DNA of 64,000 bases, from contig CM065307.1 of NCBI GenBank assembly GCA_033032175.1, positions 9,610,001 through 9,674,000 on the forward strand, written 5' to 3'. How positions within the stretch are numbered: the stretch's first letter is position 1; each line of letters starts with the position of its first letter. Under the pieces are notes generated by a model, which was not told the origin of the DNA, did no database searches, and saw only the letters and a program-made list of their open reading frames with translations. Positions 34,472-46,979 of this stretch are shown piece after piece. The position numbers and the translations under genes were made by a program. Source of the DNA: Saturnia japonica (lineage: Eukaryota > Arthropoda > Insecta > Lepidoptera > Saturniidae).

Positions 34472-35468
34472 ATTATTAGAATTGTTAAAAAAGATAGAGA
34501 AATTCTACAAACTTGTGTATCCAGTAAGTTATGACAGTTTAGTTAAAATAGAGCAATGTATAGAGCTTAAAGCTTATACAAAAGGAAGTCAAATAACATT
34601 CATTTTAGATATACCAATAATTAGAGATGAAATTTATACATACTACAGAGCAATTCCAATACCTATGACCAATCCTTCTAATCATACCACCATCATTATT
34701 CCTAAATTTCCTTACCTATTAGTAAAAGGGTCTAAATTTGTCTCGCTCACTTTACCTTGTAATGAACTTCACGACGAAATGTTCCTGTGTCACGAGGATG
34801 ATTCTCGAACAACTTCAGAAGACACTTGCATAACAGCATTAATTCAATTTTCTTCGAATACGAGTTCTTGTCATCCAGTACCAGTTGAAATCAAGACCAT
34901 TAAGATACAACCAATTGGAAAAGAGAGATGGATTCTTCATAGTAACGCTGAGAATATATTATCAAAAATTTGTAACGACGAAATAACGAAAGAAAATATA
35001 GAAGGGACATACTTCCTCGTCCTAGATGACCATTGCGATGTTAAAATTGGTGAAATTACGCTAAAAGCTCACCATATTACTACGAGTAATTTGAAGATGT
35101 CAAAATTACCGATTATTAATCTTCCCGAAATAACAATTACTGAGCAACAATTGCAACGTGAACCCATCAATTTGGATAACAGTGAATTAATAAATCTTCA
35201 ACATTTAAATAATCTTTTAAAAATCAGTGAAAGTGAACTAAAAACATCAAGTGAAAGAATTATTAATGTAAAAAGTGTTAGTGCCGGAACTTTATTGTTA
35301 TATGTGATTATATTTCTATTAATTCTTGTATTCTTAGTATATAAGCTCAGTTTTTGTAAAAATTATTGCTATCGAAATAATCATAGTGATAATCATCCCT
35401 CTGATAATTTCGAACTTGAGGGGGGAGGAGTTATGCAGTCTGTACCCTCTCTTATTACGTCTTGTTAA
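34461..35468 (+). pseudogene. Errantivirus env, C-terminal frame
   Basis: Continues env in a second frame that is open from upstream of 34482. It has a Cys-containing ectodomain (LPCNELHDEMFLCHEDD, NTSSCHPVPVE), then a transmembrane segment of about 20 residues (GTLLLYVIIFLLILVFLVY, near 35287-35343) and a short cytoplasmic tail. The last ~13 codons lie in the 3' LTR. The frame break near 34460 is the only env lesion seen, so the env copy is nearly intact but not functional as one frame. Confidence 0.8.
35418..35428 (+). other. Errantivirus polypurine tract
   Basis: GAGGGGGGAGG directly abuts the LTR start AGTTATG. Confidence 0.85.
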
Positions 35469-35735
35469 TTGGTACATACGTTAGAAATGCTGATGTTACG
35501 TTTTTAACCCATATTATGTCTGCAAACTACTGATAGACACCTGGTGTTTTGACTGAATGTATTGCGACATATTTCTCATTATTTCATAGTAAACAGCCCC
35601 ACTTTGTGTTTATAGAATAAGAGTTTATAAAAGAGACATTTGTAACAAATAAAAGCATTCTTAATAAAGCTTCTTGAGAATCAGTCTTGTCTTAGACTTT
35701 TTAAAAACCCTCGGCAGTGCTCCCGAAATTTAACT
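35429..35735 (+). repeat. Errantivirus 3' LTR
   Basis: 307 bp, indistinguishable from the 5' LTR. AATAAA signals at 35648-35653 and 35663-35668 lie on the pebble sense strand. Confidence 0.92.
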
Positions 35736-36177
35736 CCGTACTTGAGACCTGATAATAAATTAGGAAAAAAAATGGTGGTACTTTATTATTGTAGCAAATT
35801 CGGCCAAGGGTTGCTGTGGACCACTAAAACATTTTTGGATCCAATCGCTACCAAACTTTACAATATAATCGCTCCAGCCGTTTTAGCGTAGCCCTCTAAC
35901 ATACATAACAAGATCAATTTTTATAAATATACGTTATTATTATTATTTATTGTTAACCCCATGCCTCATTCAACTGATAATTTAATTATCTGGTTTATGA
36001 TCAAATGTTTTTGATTTAAAATAACACTCATTAACCTGATATGAGAGTAATATTTTTATTTATCAATAAGTTTTGTTTTTGCATGATTGAAGCTGCCTTT
36101 TTTATCTATAAAAAATAAGAAATCTTCGAGTATGGTTTAATTTTGATGTTTCCTTTTGCATTGATTTGGTTTATATT

Positions 36178-36608
36178 TAGGGATGTAACAACGATACATG
36201 GTTTTGCCGATATGTTACAGATACCGATTATTATAGTGAATAAAAGGCGATACCGATACTGAAAGTTAATAAAAAATAATAATAATGAAGTAATAAATAA
36301 TCAATAAAATAAATAATGAAGTATGTAAGCACCTACACATTTTGTAATACACAATCTTTTTTAGTGATAAGTATTTGATATAAATAAATTCTTAACAGAA
36401 ATCCAGCCTCAAAGGAGTATTATTGAAAGTAATGTTAAATCAAAATTAATAATAATTAGGGGCAAAATAATACAACGCTCAATAAAGACTGCAATGCTGC
36501 CACTAGCACAATGCGCGGCTCTCCGCCTACTACGAAAGGGAAACGTCGCCGTCGAATCGCGTCGTCGGCCGATATATTCATATTGGTAGCGGTATTGTAT
36601 CATCCCTA
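36178..36608. mobile_element. hAT MITE
   Basis: 431 bp with ends TAGGGATGTAACAACGATAC and, reversed, TAGGGATGATACAATACCG. The flanking 8-mers TTTATATT (36170-36177) and GTTATATT (36609-36616) match at seven of eight positions. It has no coding sequence. Confidence 0.75.
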
Positions 36609-36616
36609 GTTATATT

Positions 36617-38065
36617 GTTGGTTGTTGTTGTTTTCCACGGCAAGAAAGTAACTTGCTTCTCGTATGACAAGTGTGACTAATCCAGTTGTGAGCACACGAC
36701 GAACTTCAACAATTAACGTGGGAGAACGCGTTTCAAAAGGACACATTATAAAACATTTGATTCATTTTTTTTTACTACTCGTAGATATCTACAAAACTTA
36801 TCTGTTGAGAATATGTTCCAATTTAGCTACATAAAGTTTTACATTAAATAAGCTTAACTATGTAGTTACGTTAGTACATTTTTATGTTATACCTACTGCC
36901 ATAACACAAATTCTTAACTATATGTAGAGTTACGGGTACAAGTCGCCTGAAAATTGGCCACTTAAGGAATTATTGCATCTGAAATATATACTAATTAATA
37001 AAGCGGAATAGTCTTTTTGTTTGTTTGTTTGTTTAAACACGCTAATCTCTGGAACTACCAGTCGGATACGAAAAATTCTTTTTGTATTGATAGCCAGACT
37101 CACGAGGAATAGTATAGACTGAGTAACATTAGGCTACGACTATCAACCAGCCTTAAATATTGATTTTTGTTACATAAGTCGGAAGTCGAGGCTCTCCCGA
37201 GCTATTTTATCCGCGTGCGCTGGCGTAATCGTCAATGATTCGGAAATACAATGTTCTACAAAAATATTGGTCCTTAGTACATATGTATATAAAAAAAATA
37301 GTCAGCGATAGCATATGCCTATTTCTTATACATAAGACACGATAAGGTATATTTTGTGACAAGGATTTGTTGAAAATTAGAAGTGATTGTTAAGCATTAT
37401 TTTTAGACATGGCAAATTAATCCTTACGAACAAAAGTTAATTCATCGTAAAGTCAATTTTATGAAGTTAAATTTTGCTGTTTATATTATGTTATTTGGAC
37501 ACATAGTTTAGACATAATGAAAAATTTAAATAATTTGTACTTGCGGGAAGAACAATTACAATAAGCTACACGGGTTCGTCGGCTGCGGCGGTGCGGTGAT
37601 TGTCGAATAAAATTATCATGGGTGAAACTGTGGGGCACAGCTAGTAACCAAATATGGCAAGGGCCGATATTTACGAGAGCTAAATGTCGGTGGGCATACA
37701 TCTGTAAGAATTTTTCAAGGATCAAAGGAGAAATCGGCTTTAAGATCTGTTTCTTTTCAAGGGGGTTAGTCGTAATCAGATAAATCGTGTTTGTGGCTCT
37801 TGACTTCCTTCGTAAATATTAAAATAACCTTCTATGGAATGCGGTGTGCAAAATTTTATATGGAGATTTTGTTGTACCTATTTGTCTTTTTGAATATAAA
37901 TAGTTATTTAATAACTGTAGCGCAAACGGCGTTTAAAATGAACGTATATTTAAGAATCTAGATCTTATATTTTCTAGATAAAACAGAAAACTATACATAT
38001 GAATGAAATTGAAGTTTCTGTTTGTAATATTAAAAGAATAGCTTTTTACTAAATTCAAATGAAAG
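36617..38065. other. Intron 1 repeat fragments
   Basis: A (GTTT)n stretch at ~37016-37036 opens a lepidopteran-type repeat piece (CTCTGGAACTACCAGTCGGA), related antisense to 54420-54547. 37376-37645 is family B, ending CTAGT at 37641-37645, with its sister copy at 46620-46900. No gene was seen. Confidence 0.5.
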
Positions 38066-38067
38066 TA

Positions 38068-38236
38068 CAGTGTAAACTCTTTATAACTAAACTCAAAGGC
38101 CTGAGCATTTTTTGTCGTTATAGAGAGTTATCGTTATATAGAGTGAAGTTTCAATATGTGGGTTTTAACGCAAACCAACCAAGTTGGGCTCACTTCAACG
38201 TTATAGGGAGTTTATCGTTATAAAGAGTTTACACTG
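38068..38236. mobile_element. pogo-like MITE, copy 3
   Basis: 169 bp with CAGTGTAAACTCTTTATAAC ends and TA at 38066-38067 and 38237-38238, same orientation as copy 1. Confidence 0.85.
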
Positions 38237-38269
38237 TATATACAACACTTATAATAAAAAAACAATTTT

Positions 38270-38598
38270 TAAAATTTTTGTATGTACATATCTCTGTTTG
38301 TTGCGGCTAATGTCCGAAACGGTTAGATCGACTTTTATGAACCGTTCATTAGCAGATAGCTGGTGTTAGGAGTAACTTCTGGTTACTTTTATTTTAGAAA
38401 AACAAATAAGAACCACAAGCTATAAAAAATGGACCTACAAAAATGTCGGTCAGAGAATATGTCTAACTGTTAAGGATCATCAACAATAAGCATTTTTGTC
38501 ATTTAAAATAACCGGGACCGGGGGTAGCACAATTCACAAGTATGCCCGATCGACGGCATTCCAAAAACCATGCGAGCGAAGGCGCGGGCACAGCTAGT
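38270..38598 (+). repeat. Family C dispersed repeat with CTAGT end
   Basis: Contains CGAAACGGTTAGATCGAC, CACAAGTATGCCCGATCGA-like GC-rich tail and ends GCGGGCACAGCTAGT (CTAG at 38594-38597). Homologous copies are at 62640-63082 (plus) and 57969-58410 (minus). Confidence 0.6.
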
Positions 38599-38599
38599 T

Positions 38600-40314
38600 T
38601 TTAATAAATATGAAAAACAAAGTGTGGTTATTAAGTAGTAAAATAATTAGGATTGAATCATAAAATTGAATATTATGTTTTTTGTAATACCTACATGTTT
38701 AAAATAAGTCTTTAAATGAAAATCTGTTGAGACTTTATTTAATAACAAATGTGTCATTTGGATTTTTTTTTTCTTTTCTTCTAAAAGTATTATTAACAAT
38801 TCTTCAATCCTATCAATTGAGGAATAACAGAAGCTTCTCGTATACCAAATTTCATAAAAATCGGTCAAGCATTTTTTAAATTAAAATTCGCCTCCTAATT
38901 ACGTATTTCGTAAGAGCAAAACGATAGCAGAACTCGCTAAATATCGACTTCAAAATGGCAAAATCAAATAGTGTATCAGTTACAATACAAACAGACGAAC
39001 AGACAAACATTTTTTTGTCATACTTGTACCCACCTTTATAATAGATGAGTATCAAAAAATTTAGAAAAAAATACATGTACAAACAGAACCACAGATTAGT
39101 CAATATAGATGTAAAATGTACTTGAACACTTTTTGTGAAGATCAACATAAACATTTTGTGAGTTTTTGCTTAAAATTTATGCGGGAATATTAAATTCTTT
39201 AAAAATAAATTAAACAATATCAAAAGATTTATTATGACTATGAAAGTTAAGTAATGCAAATGTTTAAATATAATATTGTTAGACAATGAGAACTATTTTA
39301 TTTAAATTGAACTTGTAATTGAAATATTAATGTGTTATTTTTTTTTAAATATTTTATTAAATTAAACATCGTACACGTTAAAACATTAAACATTGTGCTA
39401 AAACATCGTAATTAAATAATATTAGATGCATAATCGAATAAAATACGATTTTTTATTGTCACTGTTGATTGTGGATCGTGGCGCGCGTGGCGTTTATTTT
39501 TACCCGGATGCGAAAAAGGAGGGTTATGTTTTTCGAGGGTATATATGCGTGTACGTATATCTTTGGAACGCTCTGTAGCCCAGACATCTTGATGGATTGT
39601 AGCATACGAGGTGTCGTTAGATTCGTCTTAATTGTGGGAGTGACATAGGCTATATAATATTTAAGTACGACGTCTGCGAATCAAATAAAAAGCAAAAATA
39701 GAAAAATGTTTTGTTTCGTAGTGTTTTTGTTGCAGTCGAGTATTTGTGTCCTTTTAATAATTTAGCTTGTTTTTATGTAAACTTAATTTTTAGTTCAGCT
39801 TATTCGAAGAACATTTTACATCAATATAATTAATAGTATTTTGGTTTAAGGACATACAGAGACCAATATTTAAGCACATCACTACTTTGTTTTTTTTTTT
39901 AAAACGATTTCTATATTCCGTGAAATCTATACCATATTAAAGGCCGCGTTGTTTTATACCAATGTACTATGTAGCGTCAGTGTTGTTTATACTAATCTGT
40001 GATCTCATTGCTGTGTACGACCAAAAGATAACGTAAATCTGAAACGACTAGCGTTTTGTTTTTGATTTTGAAATATATTTTTGCCACATAACAATTACAA
40101 AATCAGTTTATTTAAGTCTATTTTCTCAAGCTAGTTAATTACACTATTGCAATTACACGTATCGGGTTATGTTCTTTTTCATAAAAATACACATCTAACT
40201 TTGTTAAAAATCTAATATAAGAATTACTGTTCATTAAGCAATGTTGAATAATTATACTTTATTATATTAATTAGTTGACAAAAATTAGCTGCAAGTTAAA
40301 ATTATTTCTGGCAG
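38600..40314. other. End of intron 1, mostly AT-rich
   Basis: 38800-38880 is an antisense family A fragment. 39450-39560 is a small CpG-rich patch with no exon recognised. The acceptor for exon 2 is TTATTTCTGGCAG ending at 40314. Confidence 0.45.
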
Positions 40315-40522
40315 GTTCGTCAAATCCCTTAGTATACGTGAATGAGTCTTGCTTGGAGTGCGAGAGGGTGCGCGCGGCTTGCGAGAGGCTGGGACCGGTG
40401 GTGACAGCGCCGAGTCACGATGCGTTACCAGCATCGCAGCAGTATCCCTCGCCACCCTCCTACCTCATCACCTCACCGTTTGAAGGCGATCTCTTCGATG
40501 CAGCACACAAAGCTAAATATAG
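40315..40522 (+). CDS. pbl: Pebble/ECT2 RhoGEF, exon 2
   Basis: 208 nt, GC-rich against its AT-rich intron, entering in phase 1 and leaving in phase 2 at donor GTGAGT. Encodes the first, divergent BRCT-like unit (BRCT0) ahead of the canonical pair: it contains CLECERVRAACERLG and SPFEGDLFDAAHKAKY; the latter continues into VLGPTAVLQL in exon 3, matching the DGD-F-KAKQRVLGP region of ECT2. In ECT2 these N-terminal domains bind the centralspindlin subunit MgcRacGAP and restrain the GEF domain. Confidence 0.88.
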
Positions 40523-40675
40523 GTGAGTAGTTATAGTACAATATGTTCTAATAACACAGTGATAAGTGATAAGATATGCGTTATCTTGCGCTACAAAACG
40601 TCCCGCGAGATTCGAAACGAACACAAAATTGGACGTGCCCTTCTTTTCTAGATAGTTGTAGATACTTTAGTTGAC

Positions 40676-40850
40676 GGGTCTCGTGGCGCAGTGGTAGTAA
40701 GCTATACTATTGAGCCGTGTGGTCGCGGGTTCGATCCTCGCATATGACTGACATGTGTTAAGTATAATTGATAATCTAAAAATGTACAAAATGTTTATAC
40801 TCAGTCTTAAATTATTAATGCACGTGCTTACAGAAAATATACTTAAATTA
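40676..40850 (+). repeat. tRNA-derived SINE
   Basis: A box TGGCGCAGTGG at 40684-40694 and B box GGTTCGATCC at 40728-40737, within a head beginning GGGTCTCGTGGCGCAGTGG, as in lepidopteran tRNA SINEs. The right end is approximate. Confidence 0.75.
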
Positions 40851-43375
40851 TGACAATAAATGTCAATATTTGATTGACGAAGGCGTTACTTTGTGGAAAT
40901 CCATCGTAAATAATTTATCCCAAATTTCTTAGCTACTTCCGCCTGCAATAGATAAACAGTAGTTTAATAATTATTAAGCGAATTTCGTGCTAATTTTAAT
41001 GCGGGATAAACATAACATAAAATTTATTTAGTAATTGTATAGTGCTATTAATATCAGAGAAACAGCCACACATCAATTTTAAAAACTTGTCAAATGTTTT
41101 CTGGCCATCTTTCTAAAAAAAGTATTGTTTCTCAAATATCTTTGATGTTCATATTTCGACCCTTTACTATTGTATTATAAATATGCATAACCATCCCCAA
41201 TTAGGGTTTTAAATAATATTCAAAAATATGTTTTGAAATCAGTCTGGTATCAAATCTCTTGAGCTTTTTATAATATTAGTAAAGATAATGAGGAGAACCT
41301 GTAAGTAACTCATTAACATGCTGTGTTTTGGTAACATTCAGCACAGTTCTTAGATTTTACTGTAGTTTTATCATCACATACAGTACAGTCTCATGTTACG
41401 AGTATTAAAATAAAAGTTTACGGATTAAAGTTAACGGATTTCCATGCCATTCCGCTAGGAGTAACAGTTTCAATCGAATAAAAAACGTATTAATGTTTAT
41501 ACGTGAACTTTATTATTTCTACGTTTGACAAAATATCTATCATATGATAGATATCGTCGATTTCTGGCAATAGTAAAAAACTTTCACTAATTTTTACATT
41601 TACAATGATTATGTTTCTCACACTTTCGACATGCATATTATTTGCCTATGGTTTTAATTACACATTTACGTCTGTTATAGAGATATAAACCTATGTACGA
41701 GAATCATTGATAAACTTAAATTTAATATTGGTAAATGTTTCAAAAATGTTTTTGTTTATTGCACGTTAGTTTACATTGGTGGCTAATTCGTGATAAAACA
41801 TAATATTTCCAAAAATATCACACTGAAATAGGATTTTATAAAAGCTTACATGAAAAATGCATTTTTTGTCGATAACTTTACCTTCATAATACTTAATTTA
41901 AAAGTTTCAACAGTCACCGTTTCGAATACTCACAAAATAATGGCATGATATGGTTTAGAGGGGTTTGAAAGAGATACTGCAAACTTACTACATCTCTTTG
42001 ACTCTATATTTACTACTACTTAAAAATCCCGCCATTCTGCAATATTATTTAAAAAAATCACTTCTCAGTGAGTGATCCAGTTTTTTAAAATATGTACATA
42101 ATATGTAAACATAAAATAAAATTTGGATACAAGTAGCTCCTGAGACAGACTACATTCTCTGTTAGAAACAAACAAACTGGAGTTGGTAATTGGAGGATAA
42201 GTTTTCGTTTTTTAATGATTTTTGTAATGTTTTGTACTCATTCTGTATTGTTCAACTATGAATATAGAAAAGGTTGTCACTTATCGTACTTAAGCTTCCA
42301 AACGCGGTCTTTCATGGCAAACTTCGTTTTAGAATAAGGAGCTGTTAATGAGATGTTATTGACATTTATTTTGGCAACGCTCTAGGTTAACAAAAAGGCT
42401 AGAACTAAAGCAGTGTGATATGGATGCTTTCTTTAGTTGCATTTACGTTAACGTCTTAATTATGCTTTTATGTTTATTTACGCCATAGTCTAGTCATTAC
42501 TGTAAACGATGACACTTTGGTGACGTTAACCCAATCTAAAACAGTCGTCATTAGGACCCGGATAAATAGGTGCTAAAATTATAAAATATTGTTATATATT
42601 GTACCTAAACAAACACTTCTAAAATATGGAGTAAACAAGACAATTTTTAATTAAAAAGAAAACCCTCTTCAATGATTTTAAAGAGTTTTCTTGTGTATTT
42701 TCGAAATTGAAGGTCCAATGCTAAAGAAATTAAAATGAGCCCAAACCCGAGGTATCCCCTATCCAACAAAAAAAAATCATCCAAATCGGTTCATAAACAA
42801 AGAAGTTACACTGAACATCCATAAAAATATATACATTCGAATTGAGTAACCTCCCATCTTTTTTTGAAGATGGTTAAATTTTTTGGGTAAAAATATAAAC
42901 TGATTATCTTGTCCAAAAAATATGAAAAATAAACATTTAATATTTTCTCAATTCGTGATTTACGTAGAAAAAAAGAGAACAAAAAAACATTTACATTAAA
43001 AATATTTATTTCCATATTCATTCGAACCTAAGGCAAATCCTTTTGAAAACTTATCTGGACATTATATAAATAAAACGCTTAGTCTGTAACGTGTGTAACA
43101 ATCGTTATTGTAATTTTAACATCAGTTCATATTTATTTTAGTGTAGCAAATGGTATCGATAAATTAGGTGGTAAAGAAATTAGCATCTTATAAAAAATAA
43201 CCGAAATCGAATTCGTGTAACTAGGGACTACATTTTTGCATGCAAATTCTTAAAAAAGATGTTTAATTGGGACCAGAGTCTAAAGAAAACAATACTTTAG
43301 AAGAAAAATATTTACTAAAATCTTAAATAATACAACAAATTATATATTATGGTTGTTTTTTCAAGATTGTAAAAA
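40851..43375. other. Intron 2, AT-rich, nothing recognised
   Basis: Only short repeat pieces (41110-41190 shared with 30100-30180). No coding region recognised. Confidence 0.4.
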
Positions 43376-43377
43376 TA

Positions 43378-44518
43378 TTAGGTCCTTACATATGAAATTA
43401 GCGTTTTGTCGTACTGACCACTTTGATCTGAAATATCTCCTCTTTGGTTAAGAATTTCAAATTCAAATTTATAAATTCATATTTAGCCTGTACATTTGAG
43501 TTTTGAAAACAGTCATTCATTTGTTATTTCCTCATAATTTTTTTCTTTGGCGTTGCTTATTATCGCACAATGGAGAAACATTAAATATCGGTATATTTAC
43601 GAGTACGAGTTCTACCGTGGCACCAATGCTGCAGAAACAGCTCGAAGTCGAAGTACGGCGCTGGTGTCGCAAAAGAAAGCACGGTACGTTTTTGGCTTCA
43701 ACGTTTTCGTTCAGGAAATTTCGACCTTCAGAATCAACCCCGTGGACGGCCGGAGACCAAAGTGGAAAATGAAGAATTAAAGGCTATTATAAAAGCGGAT
43801 CCATCACAAAGCACTTCAGAGATAGCTGCAGGCTTCGGGGTAAGTGATAAAACTGTATTAATCCATTTGAAGCAAATCGGGAAAGTAAAAAAACTTGAAC
43901 GATGGGTACCTCATGAATTGAGTGAATCAAACTTGCAAACACACGTCGACTGTTGTTACTTTGCTCAGCCAACACAATAATGAAGGGATTTTAAATAGAA
44001 TCTTTACTTGCGATGAAAAGTGGATACTGTATGATAATCCGAAGCGCTCGTCGCAATGGCTTAACCCTGGAAACCCAGCCAAATCCTGCCCTAAAGGAAA
44101 ATTGACTCAGAAAAAGATACTTGCGAGTGTTTGGTGGACTAGCGCCGGCGTCGTTCACTACAGCTTGCTAAAATTTGGCCAAACGATTACGGCAGATATC
44201 TATTGTCAGCAACTGCAAACCATGAAAGAAGAACTAGCTGCTAAACAACCGAGATTGTGCAATCGCTCTAAGCCACTGCTGCTTCACGACAACGCAAGAC
44301 CATACACTGCATAACAAATAACTACTAAGTTAGATGAGTTGCAATTGAAATGTCTGCGACATCCACTGTACTCCCCGGAACTTGCTCCAACAGATTACCA
44401 TTTTCCGGAATTTGGACCATTTCTTACAAGGAAAAAAATTAATTAAATATATTTCACAAAAAAAAAATGCATTTATATTCCTCCCGTACAAAACGCCAAT
44501 TTTATATGTACTTACCTA
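43378..44518 (+). mobile_element. mariner transposon, cecropia type (inactive)
   Basis: 1141 bp with inverted ends TTAGGTCCTTACATATGAAA and, reversed, TTAGGTAAGTACATATAAAA, flanked by TA at 43376-43377 and 44519-44520. It carries one broken mariner transposase gene. A 5' fragment of the same family lies at 56392. Confidence 0.88.
43570..44440 (+). pseudogene. mariner transposase (broken)
   Basis: The reading starts at ATG 43570 but is shifted within a few codons. The frame at 43762-43980 holds the helix-turn-helix region (ADPSQSTSEIAAGFGVSDKT) and WVPHELSE. After another shift, 43950-44314 holds the catalytic TCDEKWILYDN and LLLHDNARPYTA. A TAA at ~44312 replaces an expected Gln; beyond it PTDYHF supplies the third Asp, 34 residues after the second (DD34D). 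At least two frameshifts and one stop make it inactive. Confidence 0.85.
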
Positions 44519-44520
44519 AT

Positions 44521-45117
44521 ATTAAAGTATTAAATTTGTTTATAAAAAAATTATAAACAGCTTCCGGTTTTTTTCTTCAACATCATAAATGTTTCTCTTT
44601 AATACAATAAAGGTGATCATAAATAATGAAAAATAAAAAAAAAATGTTACATTTTTAAAAACTTTTAAGACGTAATATATTAAGCAGGCAACCAAAAATG
44701 CCTCACGAAGATATTTTTTTTGACGAAAAATTTAAACATTTTTTGTTGCCTTTTATGTAGACCTAGCTCCAGTAAAATTGTAATTTCTTAATTCTTTATA
44801 GTTTTTTAAATATTCGTAAAATAGTAAATACCTTTTTTCCCATTTAATTTGTTTATAACAATTGCAATTTTTTATGTGCTGAAAAACTGTTTTAATACAT
44901 TTTTCTAGACGTATTTTTACGAGCTTTATCTCTATTTTTCACCATTTTCAACTTGTGAACTAGACTATTATCACTGGTACATACGATTCTGAAAACTGTA
45001 CTAATATACAAAAATATTTTTAAAGTAATTGTTACACATTACGGGAGTTGACATATGGGTTAAATAATTTGAAGGTTATTATCATGCCTGATATATACAT
45101 ATTTAATATATACTTGC
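44521..45117. other. Intron 2, AT-rich, nothing recognised
   Basis: No gene or repeat recognised. Confidence 0.4.
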
Positions 45118-45690
45118 AGTGTGTCCGCGGCTCCGCACGCGTTTGTTACTACGCAATAGTTATTTACATCCCGTAATTTTATATTACACATATTGTTAAC
45201 AATTCATATTATGGCGTATCAACTGAGGAATAGCGTGTATTTTCCGTGTACAATTTTCATCAAAATTGGTTGAAAATTATTATTCCATTCTACGATTTGT
45301 AATGTATCAATCATTAACGATTCTTATAGTCTCTCTATTATGGTATGACGTATGTTACCCGTCTACAAAATTTGATCAGAATCGGTTGAGCATTGATGAA
45401 AATATAATTTTGTGAACTTCTTTTTTTTACGATTTCTAGAATTAATTTTGACAATTGTTATAGCCCTTCAATTATGTAATTACTTACTTATACTTCTCGT
45501 GTACAAAATTTCATCAAATTTCGTTAAGAATTAATTAAATTGTAAATTTTTGGATATTTCTTCTTACTATTCTTAAAAGTGTTATTGAAATTCTCATAGC
45601 CCATCATTCATGGAATGACTTAAAGTTCTCGTGCATAAAATTTCATCAAAATCGGTCAAGAATTAACGAAAATCCTTTTTTTTATTTTTG
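45118..45690 (-). repeat. Family A dispersed repeat, antisense
   Basis: Reverse complement of 300-905: GTCCGCGGCTCCGCACGCG at its left end, then several GTACAAAATTTCATCAAA-type units at ~100-bp spacing. A further fragment is at 45960-46040. Confidence 0.65.
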
Positions 45691-46439
45691 AAGTGAAAAC
45701 TTCTATAGGAAGGTTTGGATAGGGAGTAAATTCATGTAAGTCGTCATCGACATTGTCACGAGACGTGTTAACGATAAACGGAGTTTTTGTAGCAATATAA
45801 CCTAAAAATTAAACAAACAAAAAAAAATTAAACAATTTATTTGGATATCCAAAATAAACAACTATGTATTTGTTTATGATTTTAAGTTTCCACGTCTGTC
45901 GGCCGTAGTTCTCAAGAGTGCTTTGTGTTTTTTTTACGATATCTAAAAGCAATATTGAAATTTCTTATATCCTATCAATAACATAAGCATCCCGTGTACA
46001 AAATTTCATAATTATCGTTCAAGCAGTTTTTTTAGTTAATTCCGGACATATTAATTATCATTATCAGTATCGTTCATATAATAATAATAGGCCTATCGGG
46101 AAATTTGGACAAAAAATTAACTGTACAGACAGAAAGAACATGTAGTGCCAATGAATTTATACAAACTTTTGATAATGATGATGATTATGCTATACGATGT
46201 AGTACGATCTACATCTTATAATTCAGATTAAAATTCATGTTCGTGGAATGTCAACATTGTGAGTTTACGACGCGATACCGCGCACTGCTTTAACTGATGT
46301 GACTCGGTTTACGGTTCGGCTTACTCTGAATTATTAATTTGTCTCTAAACAACACCATTGTGTTCGTCGTGCAGTATATGTACTGCATTTTTCATCGAGT
46401 TTCAACAAAGATTAGATTTTTTAACATAGTGGTAGGACA

Positions 46440-46899
46440 GATCAATTATGTCCGATTGGATCGTGACCACCATACACTAGGTTTAATAGGTACAATCAAG
46501 GCGAGTGTTAGGGAAATTGTACATGATTGGGTCGTGGCACTCGTGAACACCATGCACATGGTGGTGATAAACCCGTCAAAGTGACTCGCTCTCTTTTGGT
46601 TTGTTGTGAAAAAAATTCGTTGAAAATTAAAAAGTGATTTATAAGCATTATTTTTAGACATGGCATATTTAATCCTTAAAAACAAAAGTTACTTCAAATT
46701 CAAAATTAATTCAAATATTAAAAATTTTGCTCTTTAGAGTATGTATGTTATTTGTACACATACTTTAGGAGATAATGAAAAATTAAAATAATTTGTAATT
46801 GTGTGAAGTGAGAACAATTATGATAAGGCACATGGGTGCGTTAGCGACGCGGTGTTTGTGGGATAAAATTAATACGGGTGAAACCGTGGGCAAAGCTAG
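46440..46899 (+). repeat. Family E fragment and family B copy
   Basis: 46440-46610 is family E (GACCACCATACACTAGG, CTCGCTCTCTTTTGG). 46620-46899 is family B, homologous to 37376-37644, ending CTAG at 46896-46899 before T. Confidence 0.5.
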
Positions 46900-46979
46900 T
46901 AAAGCTATAAAATATAAAAAGAACTTTTCTTATCTGACTGGTAGTTACAGAGATTAACGCAGTTAAATAAACAAAGAAA

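Larger units (their letters stand above)
30196..35735 (+). mobile_element. Errantivirus-like element, internally deleted
   Basis: 5540 bp, plus strand, same direction as pebble. LTRs of 307 bp (30196-30502, 35429-35735) appear identical; they start AGTTA and end TAACT as in insect errantiviruses. A CCGT duplication is at 30192-30195 and 35736-35739. The primer site TGGCGCAGTCGGTAGGAT overlaps the last LTR base and matches the tRNA-Ser 3' end. The polypurine tract GAGGGGGGAGG lies at the 3' LTR. It encodes Gag fused to integrase, and an env frame pair; protease, RT and RNase H are absent, about 2 kb short of a TED-like element. It cannot copy itself without helper functions. Confidence 0.92.

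Noticed and set aside
34440..34500. Programmed frameshifting as the explanation of the env break
   Set aside because: No slippery site with downstream structure was evident, and errantivirus env is normally one frame from a spliced RNA; a simple indel is more likely.
40676..40760. Possible tRNA gene
   Set aside because: A and B boxes are good, but the flanks do not form acceptor or anticodon stems; it is a SINE head.
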